DNA from: Actinomycetota bacterium
GTDB lineage: Bacteria > Actinomycetota > Acidimicrobiia > Acidimicrobiales > Ilumatobacteraceae
Reading direction: 5' to 3'
Assembly (NCBI GenBank): GCA_005790505.1
Contig: SXUP01000038.1
Coordinates: 1 to 33,133 of the forward strand
DNA length: 33,133 nt
The translations under genes and the position numbers were made by a program. Every line of letters begins with the position of its first letter. The first letter of the stretch is position 1. Of this stretch, positions 23,562 to 32,170 are shown one piece after another. The notes under the pieces were generated by a model that saw only the letters and a list, made by a program, of their open reading frames with translations, made no database searches and had not been told where the DNA came from.

Positions 23562-24578
23562 TTACAGGTGCGCTGGCACCTGCTGCGTGACACAATGAAT
23601 ACCACCGCCACCGAGTGCCAAGATTGCTCCCACATCAAGACCTACAACCTTGCGACCCAAAAATTGCTCACCAATTAGTTGCAACATGTCCGTGTCCGCA
23701 TCGTTACCACATGTCGGGACAAGAACAAATCCGTTCCCAACATAAAAATTAATGTACGGAACAACGAGTCGTTGACCATCAACCTCGGTAAAAGGCAAGA
23801 CCGGAATATCTACGACTCTTAATAGGTCACCTGTCGAGTTTCGGGAACTTTTCGCCACTTTGTGGTTGATGGCGAGACGAGACCAATCTTGCTCTGATTT
23901 GTCGTTACAGTTCTGCAATAGCAGTTGCCCAGATGGTGTGAACGCTGCAACATTGTCGACGTGTCCATCGGTGTCGTGATCAAGCACGAGACCATTTGGC
24001 AACCACACAACGGACTCCGCACCTAGTTCGTCGTGTAATTGTTGGGCGATTTGTCCCTGAGACAAATCTGGATTGCGATTTGGATGCAACAAACACTGCA
24101 TCGTAGTCACCAAAGTTCCATGACCATCTGAATTGATTGATCCGCCCTCAAGGACCATTGCTACTTGTCGCACTGGATCATCATTGTGTTCCGCCCACGC
24201 TGCAGCGACGCGAGCATCGTTGTCATGGGGAATGAACTTGTTGCCCCAACCATTGAACGCGAAATCAACCGCCACGCGTGTGTCATCAGCCGCATATACA
24301 TACGTTGGACCGGTATCTCGAAACCACGAATCATCAATGGGTAGTTCTAGAACCGTGATATTTGCACCTTCTACCGCTGCTGCGCGCTCAACATGTCGTG
24401 GGTCGGCAATAATCGTGACTGGCTCGAAGACAGAAATTGCTTGCGCAATTGCGGCGTGTGCTGCTTCTGCTTCTGCCTGACGATTTCTATACAAGCCATC
24501 ACGAGCAGGCCAGCACATCACTGTTCTTTCGTGAGTCGCAAACTCAGCTGGCATTAAACCTGTGAGCTGCGATGTCAC
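23562..24578 (-). CDS. aguA: agmatine deiminase
   Basis: 338 residues of the PPAD/agmatine deiminase fold. Active-site features are DSWFRDTGPTYV (substrate-binding Asp/Arg), EGGSINSDGHGT, DHDTDGHVDN with the catalytic His, and GGGGIHCVTQQVPA with the catalytic Cys near residue 329. It converts agmatine to N-carbamoylputrescine and ammonia. The GTG start overlaps the stop of the upstream amidase (GTGA), which carries out the next step. The pair therefore forms the two-step agmatine-to-putrescine route. An arginine decarboxylase to supply agmatine is not in the window, so exogenous agmatine may be the substrate. Confidence 0.93.
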   Translation of the reverse strand: MTSQLTGLMPAEFATHERTVMCWPARDGLYRNRQAEAEAAHAAIAQAISVFEPVTIIADPRHVERAAAVEGANITVLELPIDDSWFRDTGPTYVYAADDTRVAVDFAFNGWGNKFIPHDNDARVAAAWAEHNDDPVRQVAMVLEGGSINSDGHGTLVTTMQCLLHPNRNPDLSQGQIAQQLHDELGAESVVWLPNGLVLDHDTDGHVDNVAAFTPSGQLLLQNCNDKSEQDWSRLAINHKVAKSSRNSTGDLLRVVDIPVLPFTEVDGQRLVVPYINFYVGNGFVLVPTCGNDADTDMLQLIGEQFLGRKVVGLDVGAILALGGGGIHCVTQQVPAHL

Positions 24579-25447
24579 GCTGTCGTTGTTCCGTCAAGGG
24601 ACGTCACATTGCCGTATAAATCTGGGCGACGATCCCGAAAGAGACCCCACGAAGCCCGCAATGACTGCATTTCTTGGCGATCAAAAGATGCCACCAAAAC
24701 TGCCTCTTCATCCCTGCCAGCCACCGCCACTATCTGGCCCGTATTGTCAGCGATAAACGACGAACCATAAAAAGTGATGTCACAAGATTCCCCCACCTCA
24801 TGTCCGTATCGATTAGCCGCAACTATTGGCATCAGATTCGCTGCAGCATGACCTTGCATCACGCGCTGCCAATGGCCACTTGAGTCCCATGCAGGATTTT
24901 GCGGCTCGGTTCCGATTGCCGTTGGATACACCAATACTTCGGCACCCTGAAGAGCCATTGTCCTTGCAGCCTCGGGAAACCATTGATCCCAACAAATACC
25001 AACGCCAACTCGACCGTGAACCGTGTTCCAAACTTGAAAGCCAGTGTCGCCAGGGCTGAAGTAAAACTTTTCCGAATAGCCGGGGCCGTCTGGGATGTGA
25101 CTCTTTCGATAAATACCCAATACATCCCCTGTCGCATCGACCATAACAACGGTGTTGAAGTAGGAATTGTTTTGTCGCTCAAAAACACTTACTGGCAACG
25201 CCACCCGAAGTTCAGAGGCTAATTTTCTGAAATGCTCGACCGTGGGGTTTGCTGTTATTTCCCGCGCCCGACTGAAATTATCAGGTGAACGATCTTTGCA
25301 AAAGTACAAGCCTTCAAATAATTCTGGAATCACAACAACTTGCGCGCCGCGGCGAGCGGCTTGGCGGACAAGAGCATCGGCCACAAAGATGTTGTCGGCG
25401 ATGACATCAGTCATCTTCATTTGAATCGCGGCAACAGTGAGTGTCAC
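24575..25447 (-). CDS. aguB: N-carbamoylputrescine amidase
   Basis: 290 residues of the nitrilase superfamily, with the Glu-Lys-Cys triad visible: Glu42 in IPELFEGLYF, Lys in YRKSHIPDGPGY and Cys in VGICWDQWFPEAAR. The EGLYFC, KFYFSPGD and FYGSSFIAD segments are those of the plant/bacterial AguB type. It hydrolyses N-carbamoylputrescine to putrescine, CO2 and ammonia. The start is GTG at 25447 with AGGGT upstream, 20 bases after the GPx-like gene. The overlap with aguA fixes its pathway role better than sequence alone would. Confidence 0.93.
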   Translation of the reverse strand: MTLTVAAIQMKMTDVIADNIFVADALVRQAARRGAQVVVIPELFEGLYFCKDRSPDNFSRAREITANPTVEHFRKLASELRVALPVSVFERQNNSYFNTVVMVDATGDVLGIYRKSHIPDGPGYSEKFYFSPGDTGFQVWNTVHGRVGVGICWDQWFPEAARTMALQGAEVLVYPTAIGTEPQNPAWDSSGHWQRVMQGHAAANLMPIVAANRYGHEVGESCDITFYGSSFIADNTGQIVAVAGRDEEAVLVASFDRQEMQSLRASWGLFRDRRPDLYGNVTSLDGTTTA

Positions 25448-25467
25448 GCTGAAACCCTGAAATATTT

Positions 25468-25953
25468 TTAGGCTAAAGCAGATTCAATTGCTGAAATAAC
25501 TTCCGGAGCATCAGGGACCACCATCGGACCAAATCGCGCCAGTACATCACCATTGCGACCGACGAGAAATTTTTCAAAATTCCAACGAATATCGCCGTCA
25601 ACACCCTCTGCATCCGCTTTTTGGGTGAGTTCTGAATAGAGCGCATGTCGGGAATCACCATTGACATCAATTTTTTCTGACAACGGGAATGTGACACCGT
25701 ATGTCGACGAACAGAACTCTTCGATCTCTTTTGCCGTGCCAGGCTCTTGCCCCATGAATTGATTGCACGGTACGCCAACGACTGAAAAACCACGGCTGGC
25801 AAACTGTTCATGAATTTGCTCAAGAGCAGTGTATTGCGGGGTGAGGCCACACTTGCTTGCCACATTCACGACGAGAGTGACTTTGCCTTGCACAAGATTC
25901 AGAAGTGATGGGGTGCCTTGAAGAGAACCGATTGGAGTGCTGTAAATGTTCAT
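25468..25953 (-). CDS. glutathione-peroxidase-like thiol peroxidase
   Basis: 161 residues from the ATG at 25953. The catalytic tetrad region is visible: Cys35 in NVASKCGLTPQY (Cys, not selenocysteine), Gln in VPCNQFMGQEPG, Trp in IRWNFEKFLVG and Asn beside it. CNQF contains a second cysteine. Bacterial members of this type usually use thioredoxin or, in actinobacteria, mycothiol-linked systems to reduce hydroperoxides; which one applies here is unknown. An in-frame upstream start at 25971 would put the -10 element inside the gene. TACACT with seven bases before 25953 supports the shorter form. It heads the operon with aguB and aguA. Confidence 0.9.
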   Translation of the reverse strand: MNIYSTPIGSLQGTPSLLNLVQGKVTLVVNVASKCGLTPQYTALEQIHEQFASRGFSVVGVPCNQFMGQEPGTAKEIEEFCSSTYGVTFPLSEKIDVNGDSRHALYSELTQKADAEGVDGDIRWNFEKFLVGRNGDVLARFGPMVVPDAPEVISAIESALA

Positions 25954-25966
25954 GAAAACAAGTGTA
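25954..25966 (-). promoter_or_regulatory. leaderless -10 element (TACACT, 7-base spacer) of the GPx-like/aguBA operon
   Basis: Minus-strand TACACT (25966-25961), seven bases, then ATG at 25953. A very short leader or none is implied. The operon's next genes instead carry internal ribosome-binding or overlap signals. Confidence 0.5.
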
Positions 25967-26027
25967 AGCATCCTTTTTGTGTTTCCACGAGGCCAGGGCG
26001 AGCAGAACCTGGGGGTGGGTGACGGGC

Positions 26028-26039
26028 TACTGTTCTGTC
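26028..26039 (+). promoter_or_regulatory. leaderless -10 element (TACTGT) of the amidase gene
   Basis: TACTGT at 26028-26033, six bases, then ATG at 26040. This decides against the upstream in-frame ATG at 25977. Confidence 0.55.
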
Positions 26040-27395
26040 ATGCGTGATTTGATTGCTCGGGCTGTGAGGGCCGGAGAAATAGACCCTGTTTTGCTTGTTG
26101 AAGAATCTCTTCGGCGAATCGCTGCTGCCACCGATCTCAACGCGGTCGTCGACGTCTATGCAGACGACGCCCTGTCTGAGGCAACCACCCACTCAAGAAA
26201 GGGAGCCCTCGCTGGCTTGCCTGTTTTGGTTAAAGACATGGCTCGTGTCGCGGGTCGTCGCACCACGCTCGGGTCAAAACTATTTGCCGATGCTGAACCT
26301 GACGATGTTGATGACATCGTCGTGGCGCGTCTCAAGGCGGCAGGTGCAATAGTGATTGGGCGAACGAACAGCCCCGAGTTTGGTGCCGCCGCAGTAACGA
26401 CGAACTCTCTGCATGGCTCCACTCGAAATCCTTGGAATCCATTTTTTTCTCCTGGCGGATCTTCAGGTGGTTCCGCTGCAGCACTTGCGGCTGGACTTGT
26501 GCCACTTGCAACCACCTCTGACGGCGGAGGTAGCACTCGCATTCCTGCAGCCTTCTGTGGACTCGTTGGATACAAACCAACAATGGGAGCAATTGGTCGC
26601 AACGTTCTTCCTCGTTGGATTGGTTTTTCAACTCAAGGGAACTGCGGTGCGACCGTTGCCGATGTACTTCTTGAAGCATCGGTCACTTTGGGTGAGGCTC
26701 ACGGTGACTTCTTGTCGATACCGCGTGCTGGTGTCGAAATTGAACCACTCCGTCCCACAAAAGTTCTGGTCTGTCGTTCATTTCGTGATGATGTAGACGA
26801 CGATATTGAAGACGCATTTGAGCGCACGGTGTCAGTCATTCAAAAAAGTGGTATCACCGTTGAACGAGTTGATCCCCCTAGTGACAAATCAACGGGCTTA
26901 CATTGGTTTGTGATTTCTGCTGCCGAACTCGCGCAAAGTCTTCTCCATCTTCAAGACCGTTGGGGTGAGTGCGAAGATTATGTGCAGACTTCACTGAACT
27001 TTGGAAGAGATGTATCAGTAGCTCAATACATTGCGGCTCAGCGGGAGCGCCATGCGCTCTCGGCGCGCTTTGATTCGCTACTTTATGGAAATACTGTGAT
27101 GGTCACACCAACGTGTAACTCGCGATCGTGGCCTGCTGAGGGACCAATGGCCAACAGCGCCGGAAAAGTTTCAGGCGATAGTGGAATCGCAATGAACACT
27201 GCCGACCTCAACTTTACGGGTCATCCCGCAGTGAGCGTGCCAATGGGGCTCGACCAAAATGGTGTGCCGTGCGGAATACAAATCATCGCGCCGCGTTTTC
27301 GTGATGGTCTTGCGCTTGGACTCGCCCAAGTACTCGAAACGGAACAACCATGGCCATTAGTTGCTCAGCAATACAGACCTTTTGGGCTGTCTTGA
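26040..27395 (+). CDS. amidase-signature family hydrolase
   Basis: 451 residues from the ATG at 26040. The Ser-cisSer-Lys triad is at standard spacing: Lys65 in PVLVKDMA, Ser141 in SPGGSSGGSAAALAAG and Ser165 in SDGGGSTRIPAAFCGLVGYK. The C-terminal NTADLNFTGHPAVSVPMG is typical of the family. Amidase-signature enzymes hydrolyse diverse amides. It is not GatA by context, because no gatB/gatC neighbours exist. The gene is monocistronic with its own leaderless promoter and is divergent from the GPx/agu operon across 86 bases. Substrate unknown; arylamides or small aliphatic amides are possible. Confidence 0.9.
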   Translation: MRDLIARAVRAGEIDPVLLVEESLRRIAAATDLNAVVDVYADDALSEATTHSRKGALAGLPVLVKDMARVAGRRTTLGSKLFADAEPDDVDDIVVARLKAAGAIVIGRTNSPEFGAAAVTTNSLHGSTRNPWNPFFSPGGSSGGSAAALAAGLVPLATTSDGGGSTRIPAAFCGLVGYKPTMGAIGRNVLPRWIGFSTQGNCGATVADVLLEASVTLGEAHGDFLSIPRAGVEIEPLRPTKVLVCRSFRDDVDDDIEDAFERTVSVIQKSGITVERVDPPSDKSTGLHWFVISAAELAQSLLHLQDRWGECEDYVQTSLNFGRDVSVAQYIAAQRERHALSARFDSLLYGNTVMVTPTCNSRSWPAEGPMANSAGKVSGDSGIAMNTADLNFTGHPAVSVPMGLDQNGVPCGIQIIAPRFRDGLALGLAQVLETEQPWPLVAQQYRPFGLS

Positions 27396-27442
27396 GACGA
27401 CGTTTTCGCTAGCCTGACGGGGCAACACTGTCCCTCGCTGCC

Positions 27443-29422
27443 ATGAAACTTCGCTTCTCACTTTTTGTCTTGCTGATTTGCGCTTTGATCGTTAGCGCAC
27501 GCTCTGCCCGCGCTTCTGATGTAGTGCAACTAGGTTCTATTTCTGCGATGTCGGCTGGTGGCTCCCATTCTTGTCTTGTTCTTGACACCAAAGCACTCTG
27601 CACGGGTCTCAATAGTCAAGGTCAACTCGGAGACAACACAGTCATCGACTCGGGCACCTTTCGACCAAGTGCATTTGGTTCTGTCGCATCAATCTCAGCA
27701 CGGGCTAACAAAACGTGCGTTGTTCGTACCGACGCCACACTCTGGTGTATCGGCGAAACAACTGTCCTGACCCAAGTGCCACTCGTTGGTGTCATAAAGG
27801 TCGCTGTTGGACGAAACCATTCTTGTGCGATATTGACAAGTCTCACAGTGTGGTGTTGGGGATTAAACACGATGGGGCAGTTTGGTGATGGGACTCGTCT
27901 TGATTCGGTTGTGCCGGTGATGGCACGCACGGGATACATTGCAGATCTTGCAGTGGGAGACAATCACACCTGTGCTATTTCTCTCGATAATTTATTATGG
28001 TGTTGGGGCGCCAATGGCAACGGGCAACTTGGGGCAAAAAAAATCGTGCCACGTCTATTGCCGATGCAAGTTGCAGATGTCAAGGCGAGACAGGTATCTG
28101 CGGGGGCCGCATTTACCTGCGTAGTCAGGCCCAATCGAAAAGTGCAGTGTTGGGGTCGCAATCGTCATGCTCAGTTGGGCGTCGTCGCTGGCCGTTCGAC
28201 ATCTGTGCCCCAATACGTCAACATCGCATCCGTCGCACGTCTCTCATCTGGGGATGAATTCACGTGTGCGATAAAAAATGATTCAACTGTTTGGTGTTGG
28301 GGTCGCGACCAGTCAGGTCAACTAGGCGACAACAAAAACATTGCGCAATACAGGCCTGTGCAAGTTCTTGTCCCGCCAGATCTTGGGACAATATCTGCGC
28401 TCGCGACCGGGGCAACGCACGCATGTGTTGGCATGACAACCAAAGGCGCGCTTTGGTGTTGGGGCGCCAATGAGAGCGGCCAACTTGGTGATGCCAGCAG
28501 AACTATTCGTCGCTCTGGCACCGCAGTCCGCATTGATGGCGCAACTCACCCAGCGATTGGCACCCCAACCTTTGCTCGCATCCTTGCCGCCGGAGACATC
28601 TCGTGCTCCAGGGAAAAATATGCCACTTTTGATCATGGTGCCCTCGGCGCCCAATGTGGAGCAGAAGACACCGCTGCACTTGTACAACGACGCATCGAAA
28701 ATGCGGGGACTGTTCCTGATGCAGTTCTTGCGCTCGGTGATCTGCAATATGAATCCGGAGACTACGACAGTTATTTGACGATCTACGATCAGTCTTGGGG
28801 CTTATTCAAAGATCGCACCTACCCAGTGCGCGGAAATCATGAGTACATCACCCCGGGTGCAAATGGATATACCCAATATTTTCAAGAAATGTCACAGTCG
28901 TATTATTCGGCAGACCTGGGTCCATGGAAACTTCTCGTCGTTGATTCTTGGTGTCTTGGACATCTCTTTTATGGATGTAGTGCCATGAGTCATCAAACAA
29001 CTTGGCTAACAGAACAACTTGCTCTTGCTCGGGCTGCAGGAAAATGCGTAACAGTCGCCATGCATCACCCACCCTTTTCAAGTGGAAGCTTTGCCAGTAA
29101 GACGTCACTCGATCTTTGGGTCGCAATCGTGGAAGGTGGTGCCGATCTTTTGATTACGGGTCATGATCACATTTATGAACGATTCTCTCCCCTTGACGCG
29201 GTTGGAAATCCGTCTACAACCGGAACTCGACTCATCATCAACGGTCTCGGTGGTGCTCCAACCACTGGGCTCAAGACTCCCCTGGCTGGCAGTGAGTTTC
29301 GGTATAAGACCACTCACGGGATGTTGGAACTTGAATTCATCGAACGTGCCTATTCATGGAAACTAATAAGCGCACTCGACGACTCCATTATTGATGCAGG
29401 AACATCATCTTGCACCGCTTAG
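27443..29422 (+). CDS. secreted RCC1-repeat protein fused to a metallophosphoesterase
   Basis: 659 residues. A signal peptide (basic MKLR, hydrophobic core, cleavage near ARA, residues about 1-25) leads into seven RCC1-type repeats. The recurring unit is S-C-x-x...W-C-W-G-x-N-x-x-G-Q-L-G-D; the second unit is degenerate. This should form a seven-bladed propeller, with a Cys pair in most blades that may make disulfides. From about residue 382 is a calcineurin-like phosphoesterase: ILAAGDISC, VLALGDLQYESG, YPVRGNHEY, AMHHPPFSSG and GHDHIYERF, all metal-ligand motifs intact. It resembles secreted purple-acid-phosphatase-like enzymes. The repeats may bind a polymer or protein partner. Whether it acts on phosphate esters for phosphate scavenging is inference. 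The methyltransferase follows after 16 bases. Confidence 0.88.
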   Translation: MKLRFSLFVLLICALIVSARSARASDVVQLGSISAMSAGGSHSCLVLDTKALCTGLNSQGQLGDNTVIDSGTFRPSAFGSVASISARANKTCVVRTDATLWCIGETTVLTQVPLVGVIKVAVGRNHSCAILTSLTVWCWGLNTMGQFGDGTRLDSVVPVMARTGYIADLAVGDNHTCAISLDNLLWCWGANGNGQLGAKKIVPRLLPMQVADVKARQVSAGAAFTCVVRPNRKVQCWGRNRHAQLGVVAGRSTSVPQYVNIASVARLSSGDEFTCAIKNDSTVWCWGRDQSGQLGDNKNIAQYRPVQVLVPPDLGTISALATGATHACVGMTTKGALWCWGANESGQLGDASRTIRRSGTAVRIDGATHPAIGTPTFARILAAGDISCSREKYATFDHGALGAQCGAEDTAALVQRRIENAGTVPDAVLALGDLQYESGDYDSYLTIYDQSWGLFKDRTYPVRGNHEYITPGANGYTQYFQEMSQSYYSADLGPWKLLVVDSWCLGHLFYGCSAMSHQTTWLTEQLALARAAGKCVTVAMHHPPFSSGSFASKTSLDLWVAIVEGGADLLITGHDHIYERFSPLDAVGNPSTTGTRLIINGLGGAPTTGLKTPLAGSEFRYKTTHGMLELEFIERAYSWKLISALDDSIIDAGTSSCTA

Positions 29423-29438
29423 AAACAAGGAACTATCC

Positions 29439-30026
29439 ATGCCACGAACCCTCTTTGATGCACCGTACTACCAGAAATTTTACGCCGATGATCCTGTTCA
29501 TACAGCAGAAAAAATTCATCAAATTGCAAATGCCGTAGATTCGTTATGCGCTTGGTGGGATTTGCCGGTTCGCACCGTGCTTGACATCGGTGCAGGCCCA
29601 GGTCTGTGGCGTGATTGGTATCGCGCCCATAGGCCCGATGTGACGGTGCAATCAATCGACATCAGTGAGCATGCATGCAACGCCTTTGGTCATCAACAAA
29701 AAGATATAACCACATGGCATCCCAAAAAAAGCGTTGATCTTGTAATTTGCCACAGTGTGTTGCAGTACTTGTCCAATGCCGGGGTCGCCGCTGCAATCGA
29801 AAACATCTCTGTCGCCTGTCATGGTGTTTTGTATATTGAAGCACCGACTGCGGCAGACCTGAAGAATGTTGTCGACCCACTTGCCACTGATCTCAATATT
29901 TATCGGCGCACAGGCGCGTGGTATCGCAAACTCTTATCAGCGAATTTCCAACAAATCGGTGCGGGATTGTGGCTCAGTCGGCGTACGGGGCTCCCTTTAT
30001 ACGAACTAGAAAGGGCAGGTAAATAG
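29439..30026 (+). CDS. class I SAM-dependent methyltransferase
   Basis: 195 residues from the ATG at 29439, with AGGA nine bases upstream; an in-frame ATG at 29391 lies inside the previous gene. SAM-binding motif I is VLDIGAGPGLWRDW (about residues 46-59), motif II has SIDIS, and VDLVICHSVLQYL is the post-motif II strand and loop. The N-terminal MPRTLFDAPYYQKFYADDP resembles methyltransferases acting on small molecules or lipids, but the substrate is not apparent. It is probably in the transcript of the RCC1-phosphoesterase gene, and it ends three bases from the convergent quinone oxidoreductase. Confidence 0.82.
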   Translation: MPRTLFDAPYYQKFYADDPVHTAEKIHQIANAVDSLCAWWDLPVRTVLDIGAGPGLWRDWYRAHRPDVTVQSIDISEHACNAFGHQQKDITTWHPKKSVDLVICHSVLQYLSNAGVAAAIENISVACHGVLYIEAPTAADLKNVVDPLATDLNIYRRTGAWYRKLLSANFQQIGAGLWLSRRTGLPLYELERAGK

Positions 30027-30029
30027 CGC

Positions 30030-30998
30030 CTACGGAATCAGCACCACTTTGCCAGCAATACGACGTTCTTGAAGATCACGCATAGCCTGCACTGCGTCAT
30101 CAAGGGCATAGACAATCGGTTCCACTGGGTTTAATGTTCCGGCACCAATCGCGCCTAATACGTCGAGAATGAGTTGACGATTTTGATCTTGATGACGACT
30201 CACCCATGCTCCCCAGTCAACTCCCGTGACTCTGCGATTGCGTAGCAGCACTTGGTTAGCCGGTAACTGCCCAATACCTGCAACGAACCCGATCACGATG
30301 TAGTTACCGTCCTCGCCTAGTGCTCGTAGACAGGTTTCACCGAGTTCGCCGCCAACTGGATCGTACAGATAGTCCACGCCACCACCAGACAATTCTTTGG
30401 CACGTTCTTTTGTGTTTTCTGTTGACGTATTAATCGTTGCAAAAGCGCCGCGTGCAGATGCCAATTCAAGTTTTTCTGCTGATGATGCGGCTGCGATCAC
30501 CCGCACCCCCATTGAATGAGCGACATCAACGGCGGCAAGCCCGATTCCGCCCCCAGCACCCAGTACCAACATCGTGCGACCAGGCTCAAGGGGGACACGA
30601 ACGGTAAAAGCGAACCAGGCGGTCATATAACTCTGCATGAACGTCGCCGCTTGACCGTCCGACAACGAGTCAGGCAAAACCAAAACACGTTGCGCGTGAG
30701 TCACGACCTCAGAAGCGAATCCACCAACACCAACTGGAACAAAAACTCGATCACCGATTTTTAAATTTTGCACATCTAACGCAATTTCGCTGATCAAACC
30801 AACGATTTCACCCCCAGGAATAAAAGGTACAGGAGCCTTGATTTGATAACGCCCCTCACTCATCAATGAATCAACAAAATTGACACCACTTGCAGTCACT
30901 TGCACGCGCACTTGTCCACTTGCCAGTGCAACCGACGGAAGTTCTTTGATTGATCCTGTCTCTAGTGGACCAAGTTGCTCAAATACGAGGGCACGCAT
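30030..30998 (-). CDS. zinc-free NAD(P)H:quinone oxidoreductase, medium-chain family
   Basis: 322 residues of the QOR branch of medium-chain reductases. A GroES-like N-terminal domain (ASGVNFVDSLMSEGRY, PFIPGGEIVG) has no zinc-ligand cysteines. The Rossmann domain has LVLGAGGGIGLAAVDVA with AAASSAEKLELA and the DYLYDPVGGE motif. These enzymes reduce quinones or alkenals with NADPH, or act as crotonyl-CoA-type reductases. TAAAAC with six bases before the ATG at 30998 is a near match to the leaderless pattern. No operon partner on its strand. Confidence 0.9.
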   Translation of the reverse strand: MRALVFEQLGPLETGSIKELPSVALASGQVRVQVTASGVNFVDSLMSEGRYQIKAPVPFIPGGEIVGLISEIALDVQNLKIGDRVFVPVGVGGFASEVVTHAQRVLVLPDSLSDGQAATFMQSYMTAWFAFTVRVPLEPGRTMLVLGAGGGIGLAAVDVAHSMGVRVIAAASSAEKLELASARGAFATINTSTENTKERAKELSGGGVDYLYDPVGGELGETCLRALGEDGNYIVIGFVAGIGQLPANQVLLRNRRVTGVDWGAWVSRHQDQNRQLILDVLGAIGAGTLNPVEPIVYALDDAVQAMRDLQERRIAGKVVLIP

Positions 30999-31010
30999 AC
31001 CGAAGTTTTA
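30999..31010 (-). promoter_or_regulatory. possible leaderless -10 (TAAAAC) of the quinone oxidoreductase
   Basis: TAAAAC (31010-31005, minus strand) then six bases to the ATG. Only the last base departs from TAnnnT. Confidence 0.35.
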
Positions 31011-31155
31011 GTTTCCCACGACAAAGATTAGTTTGCAAAAATACTTCAATGCGCCGCTCATGACCGCCGAGGGGACCTTGTGATTATGCGTGTTCTAGCA
31101 CGGGCTGTACAACTTTTTTTCCCAGAAAGAGAGTCCTGAACGGAACACTCTTTTG

Positions 31156-31173
31156 GACGCGCCTGAGCGCGTC
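31156..31173 (-). terminator. hairpin downstream of the cold-shock gene
   Basis: GACGCGC, CTGA loop, GCGCGTC: a perfect GC-rich 7-bp stem, four bases beyond the csp stop. It lacks a T-tract on the minus strand, as many actinobacterial terminators do. A second stem, TCCGTC/GACGGA at 31174-31191, overlaps the csp stop. This is most likely a transcription end or mRNA-stabilising structure for the abundant csp message. Confidence 0.5.
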
Positions 31174-31177
31174 TCCG

Positions 31178-31378
31178 TCAGAGAGGACGGACGTTGTTTG
31201 CTTCGACGCCTTTGTGACCTTGACCGAGTTCGAACTCGACCTGCTGGCCAGCAACGAGAGACCTACGACCGGTGCCCTCAATATTGGAGAAGTGAACGAA
31301 GACATCGTCTCCGCCTTCTTGGGAAATGAATCCAAATCCCTTTTCGTCGTTGAAAAATTTTACGGTACCGGTTGGCAT
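31178..31378 (-). CDS. cold-shock protein, CspA family
   Basis: 66 residues, a complete cold-shock domain. [15 protein letters not shown] holds RNP1 and DVFVHFSNI holds RNP2, and the rest matches the actinobacterial CspA/CspB size. It binds single-stranded RNA or DNA as a chaperone; such genes are often constitutive in actinobacteria. An AGGAA ribosome-binding site lies ten bases before the ATG, with a TATACT -10 about 35 bases upstream. That gives a leader of about 28 bases, which contrasts with the leaderless genes around it. No long cold-shock-type 5' UTR is seen. Confidence 0.96.
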   Translation of the reverse strand: MPTGTVKFFNDEKGFGFISQEGGDDVFVHFSNIEGTGRRSLVAGQQVEFELGQGHKGVEANNVRPL

Positions 31379-31412
31379 GACTAATTAATTCCTATCGTTT
31401 GGTTACAGCCTC

Positions 31413-31418
31413 AGTATA
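31413..31418 (-). promoter_or_regulatory. -10 element (TATACT) of the cold-shock gene
   Basis: A near-perfect TATACT on the minus strand places transcription start around 31406 with a short leader containing AGGAA. The -35 region (TTCTGC at 17 bp) is weak. Confidence 0.5.
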
Positions 31419-31539
31419 GGCGACTAAAACCGGAAGCAGAACCATCCGAATTACCCCTGTCTCAACCGCCCGTTGTTCCAATCGCTGTTGGTATCGTGAT
31501 GGCTTCGCGAATTTGCTGAGAGCCAGTCGGGAGAACACT

Positions 31540-32148
31540 ATGAACGATATGAGCACCGCACCAAGCACGACCCAGCCCGTGGTCAACCTTGAACAGGCCG
31601 AGCGAGCCGTGAGGGATCTGCTAGAGGCGTTGGGCCAAGACACATCCCGAGATGGCATTTTTGAGACCCCTGCGCGGGTCGCACGCATGTGGGCAGAACT
31701 ATTGCAGGGCTACCAAGAAAACCCAGCCGACCACCTTTGCCGAACATTTGAAATTGAGCACGATGAAATGGTTCTGGTGCGAGACATCAATTTCACGTCA
31801 ATGTGTGAACATCACCTCCTGCCTTTCACGGGTGTTGTGCACATCGCCTACCTTCCGGGCACAACAGGCAAATTCACAGGGCTCTCCAAGTTGGCACGAT
31901 TAGTAGAGGGCTACGCTCGCCGTCTACAAGTGCAAGAAAATTTCACGAGTCAAATAGCAGACGCGATGAACACAGTGCTCGAGCCTGTCGGCGTACTTGT
32001 GGTCGTTGAGGCAGAGCATATGTGCATGTCGATCCGCGGCGTGCGTAGCCCAGGCGCCAGAACAATCACAACCGCTGTGCGCGGCATCTATCGTGCGGAT
32101 TCAACTGCGCGGGCTGAAGTCATGTCATTTATCCGCGATCAAAAATAA
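31540..32148 (+). CDS. folE: GTP cyclohydrolase I
   Basis: 202 residues from the ATG at 31540, which has GGGAG seven bases upstream; an earlier in-frame ATG at 31513 has no such signal. Zinc and catalytic residues: Cys and His in [10 protein letters not shown], Cys in [10 protein letters not shown]. The family patterns [20 protein letters not shown] and [13 protein letters not shown] are complete. It converts GTP to 7,8-dihydroneopterin triphosphate, the first step of tetrahydrofolate synthesis. The other fol genes are not adjacent. The NUDIX gene begins 22 bases later with its own -10 element; a NUDIX enzyme that removes pyrophosphate from dihydroneopterin triphosphate is needed in the pathway, so a link is conceivable. 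Confidence 0.96.
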   Translation: MNDMSTAPSTTQPVVNLEQAERAVRDLLEALGQDTSRDGIFETPARVARMWAELLQGYQENPADHLCRTFEIEHDEMVLVRDINFTSMCEHHLLPFTGVVHIAYLPGTTGKFTGLSKLARLVEGYARRLQVQENFTSQIADAMNTVLEPVGVLVVVEAEHMCMSIRGVRSPGARTITTAVRGIYRADSTARAEVMSFIRDQK

Positions 32149-32158
32149 CTACAACTAC

Positions 32159-32170
32159 TAAAATATTGTT
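32159..32170 (+). promoter_or_regulatory. leaderless -10 element (TAAAAT) of the NUDIX gene
   Basis: TAAAAT at 32159-32164, six bases, then ATG at 32171, immediately after folE. Confidence 0.55.

Noticed and set aside
31084-31335. Minus-strand 83-residue ORF overlapping the cold-shock gene
   Set aside because: An out-of-frame shadow of csp; the csp frame has a complete cold-shock domain and a ribosome-binding site.
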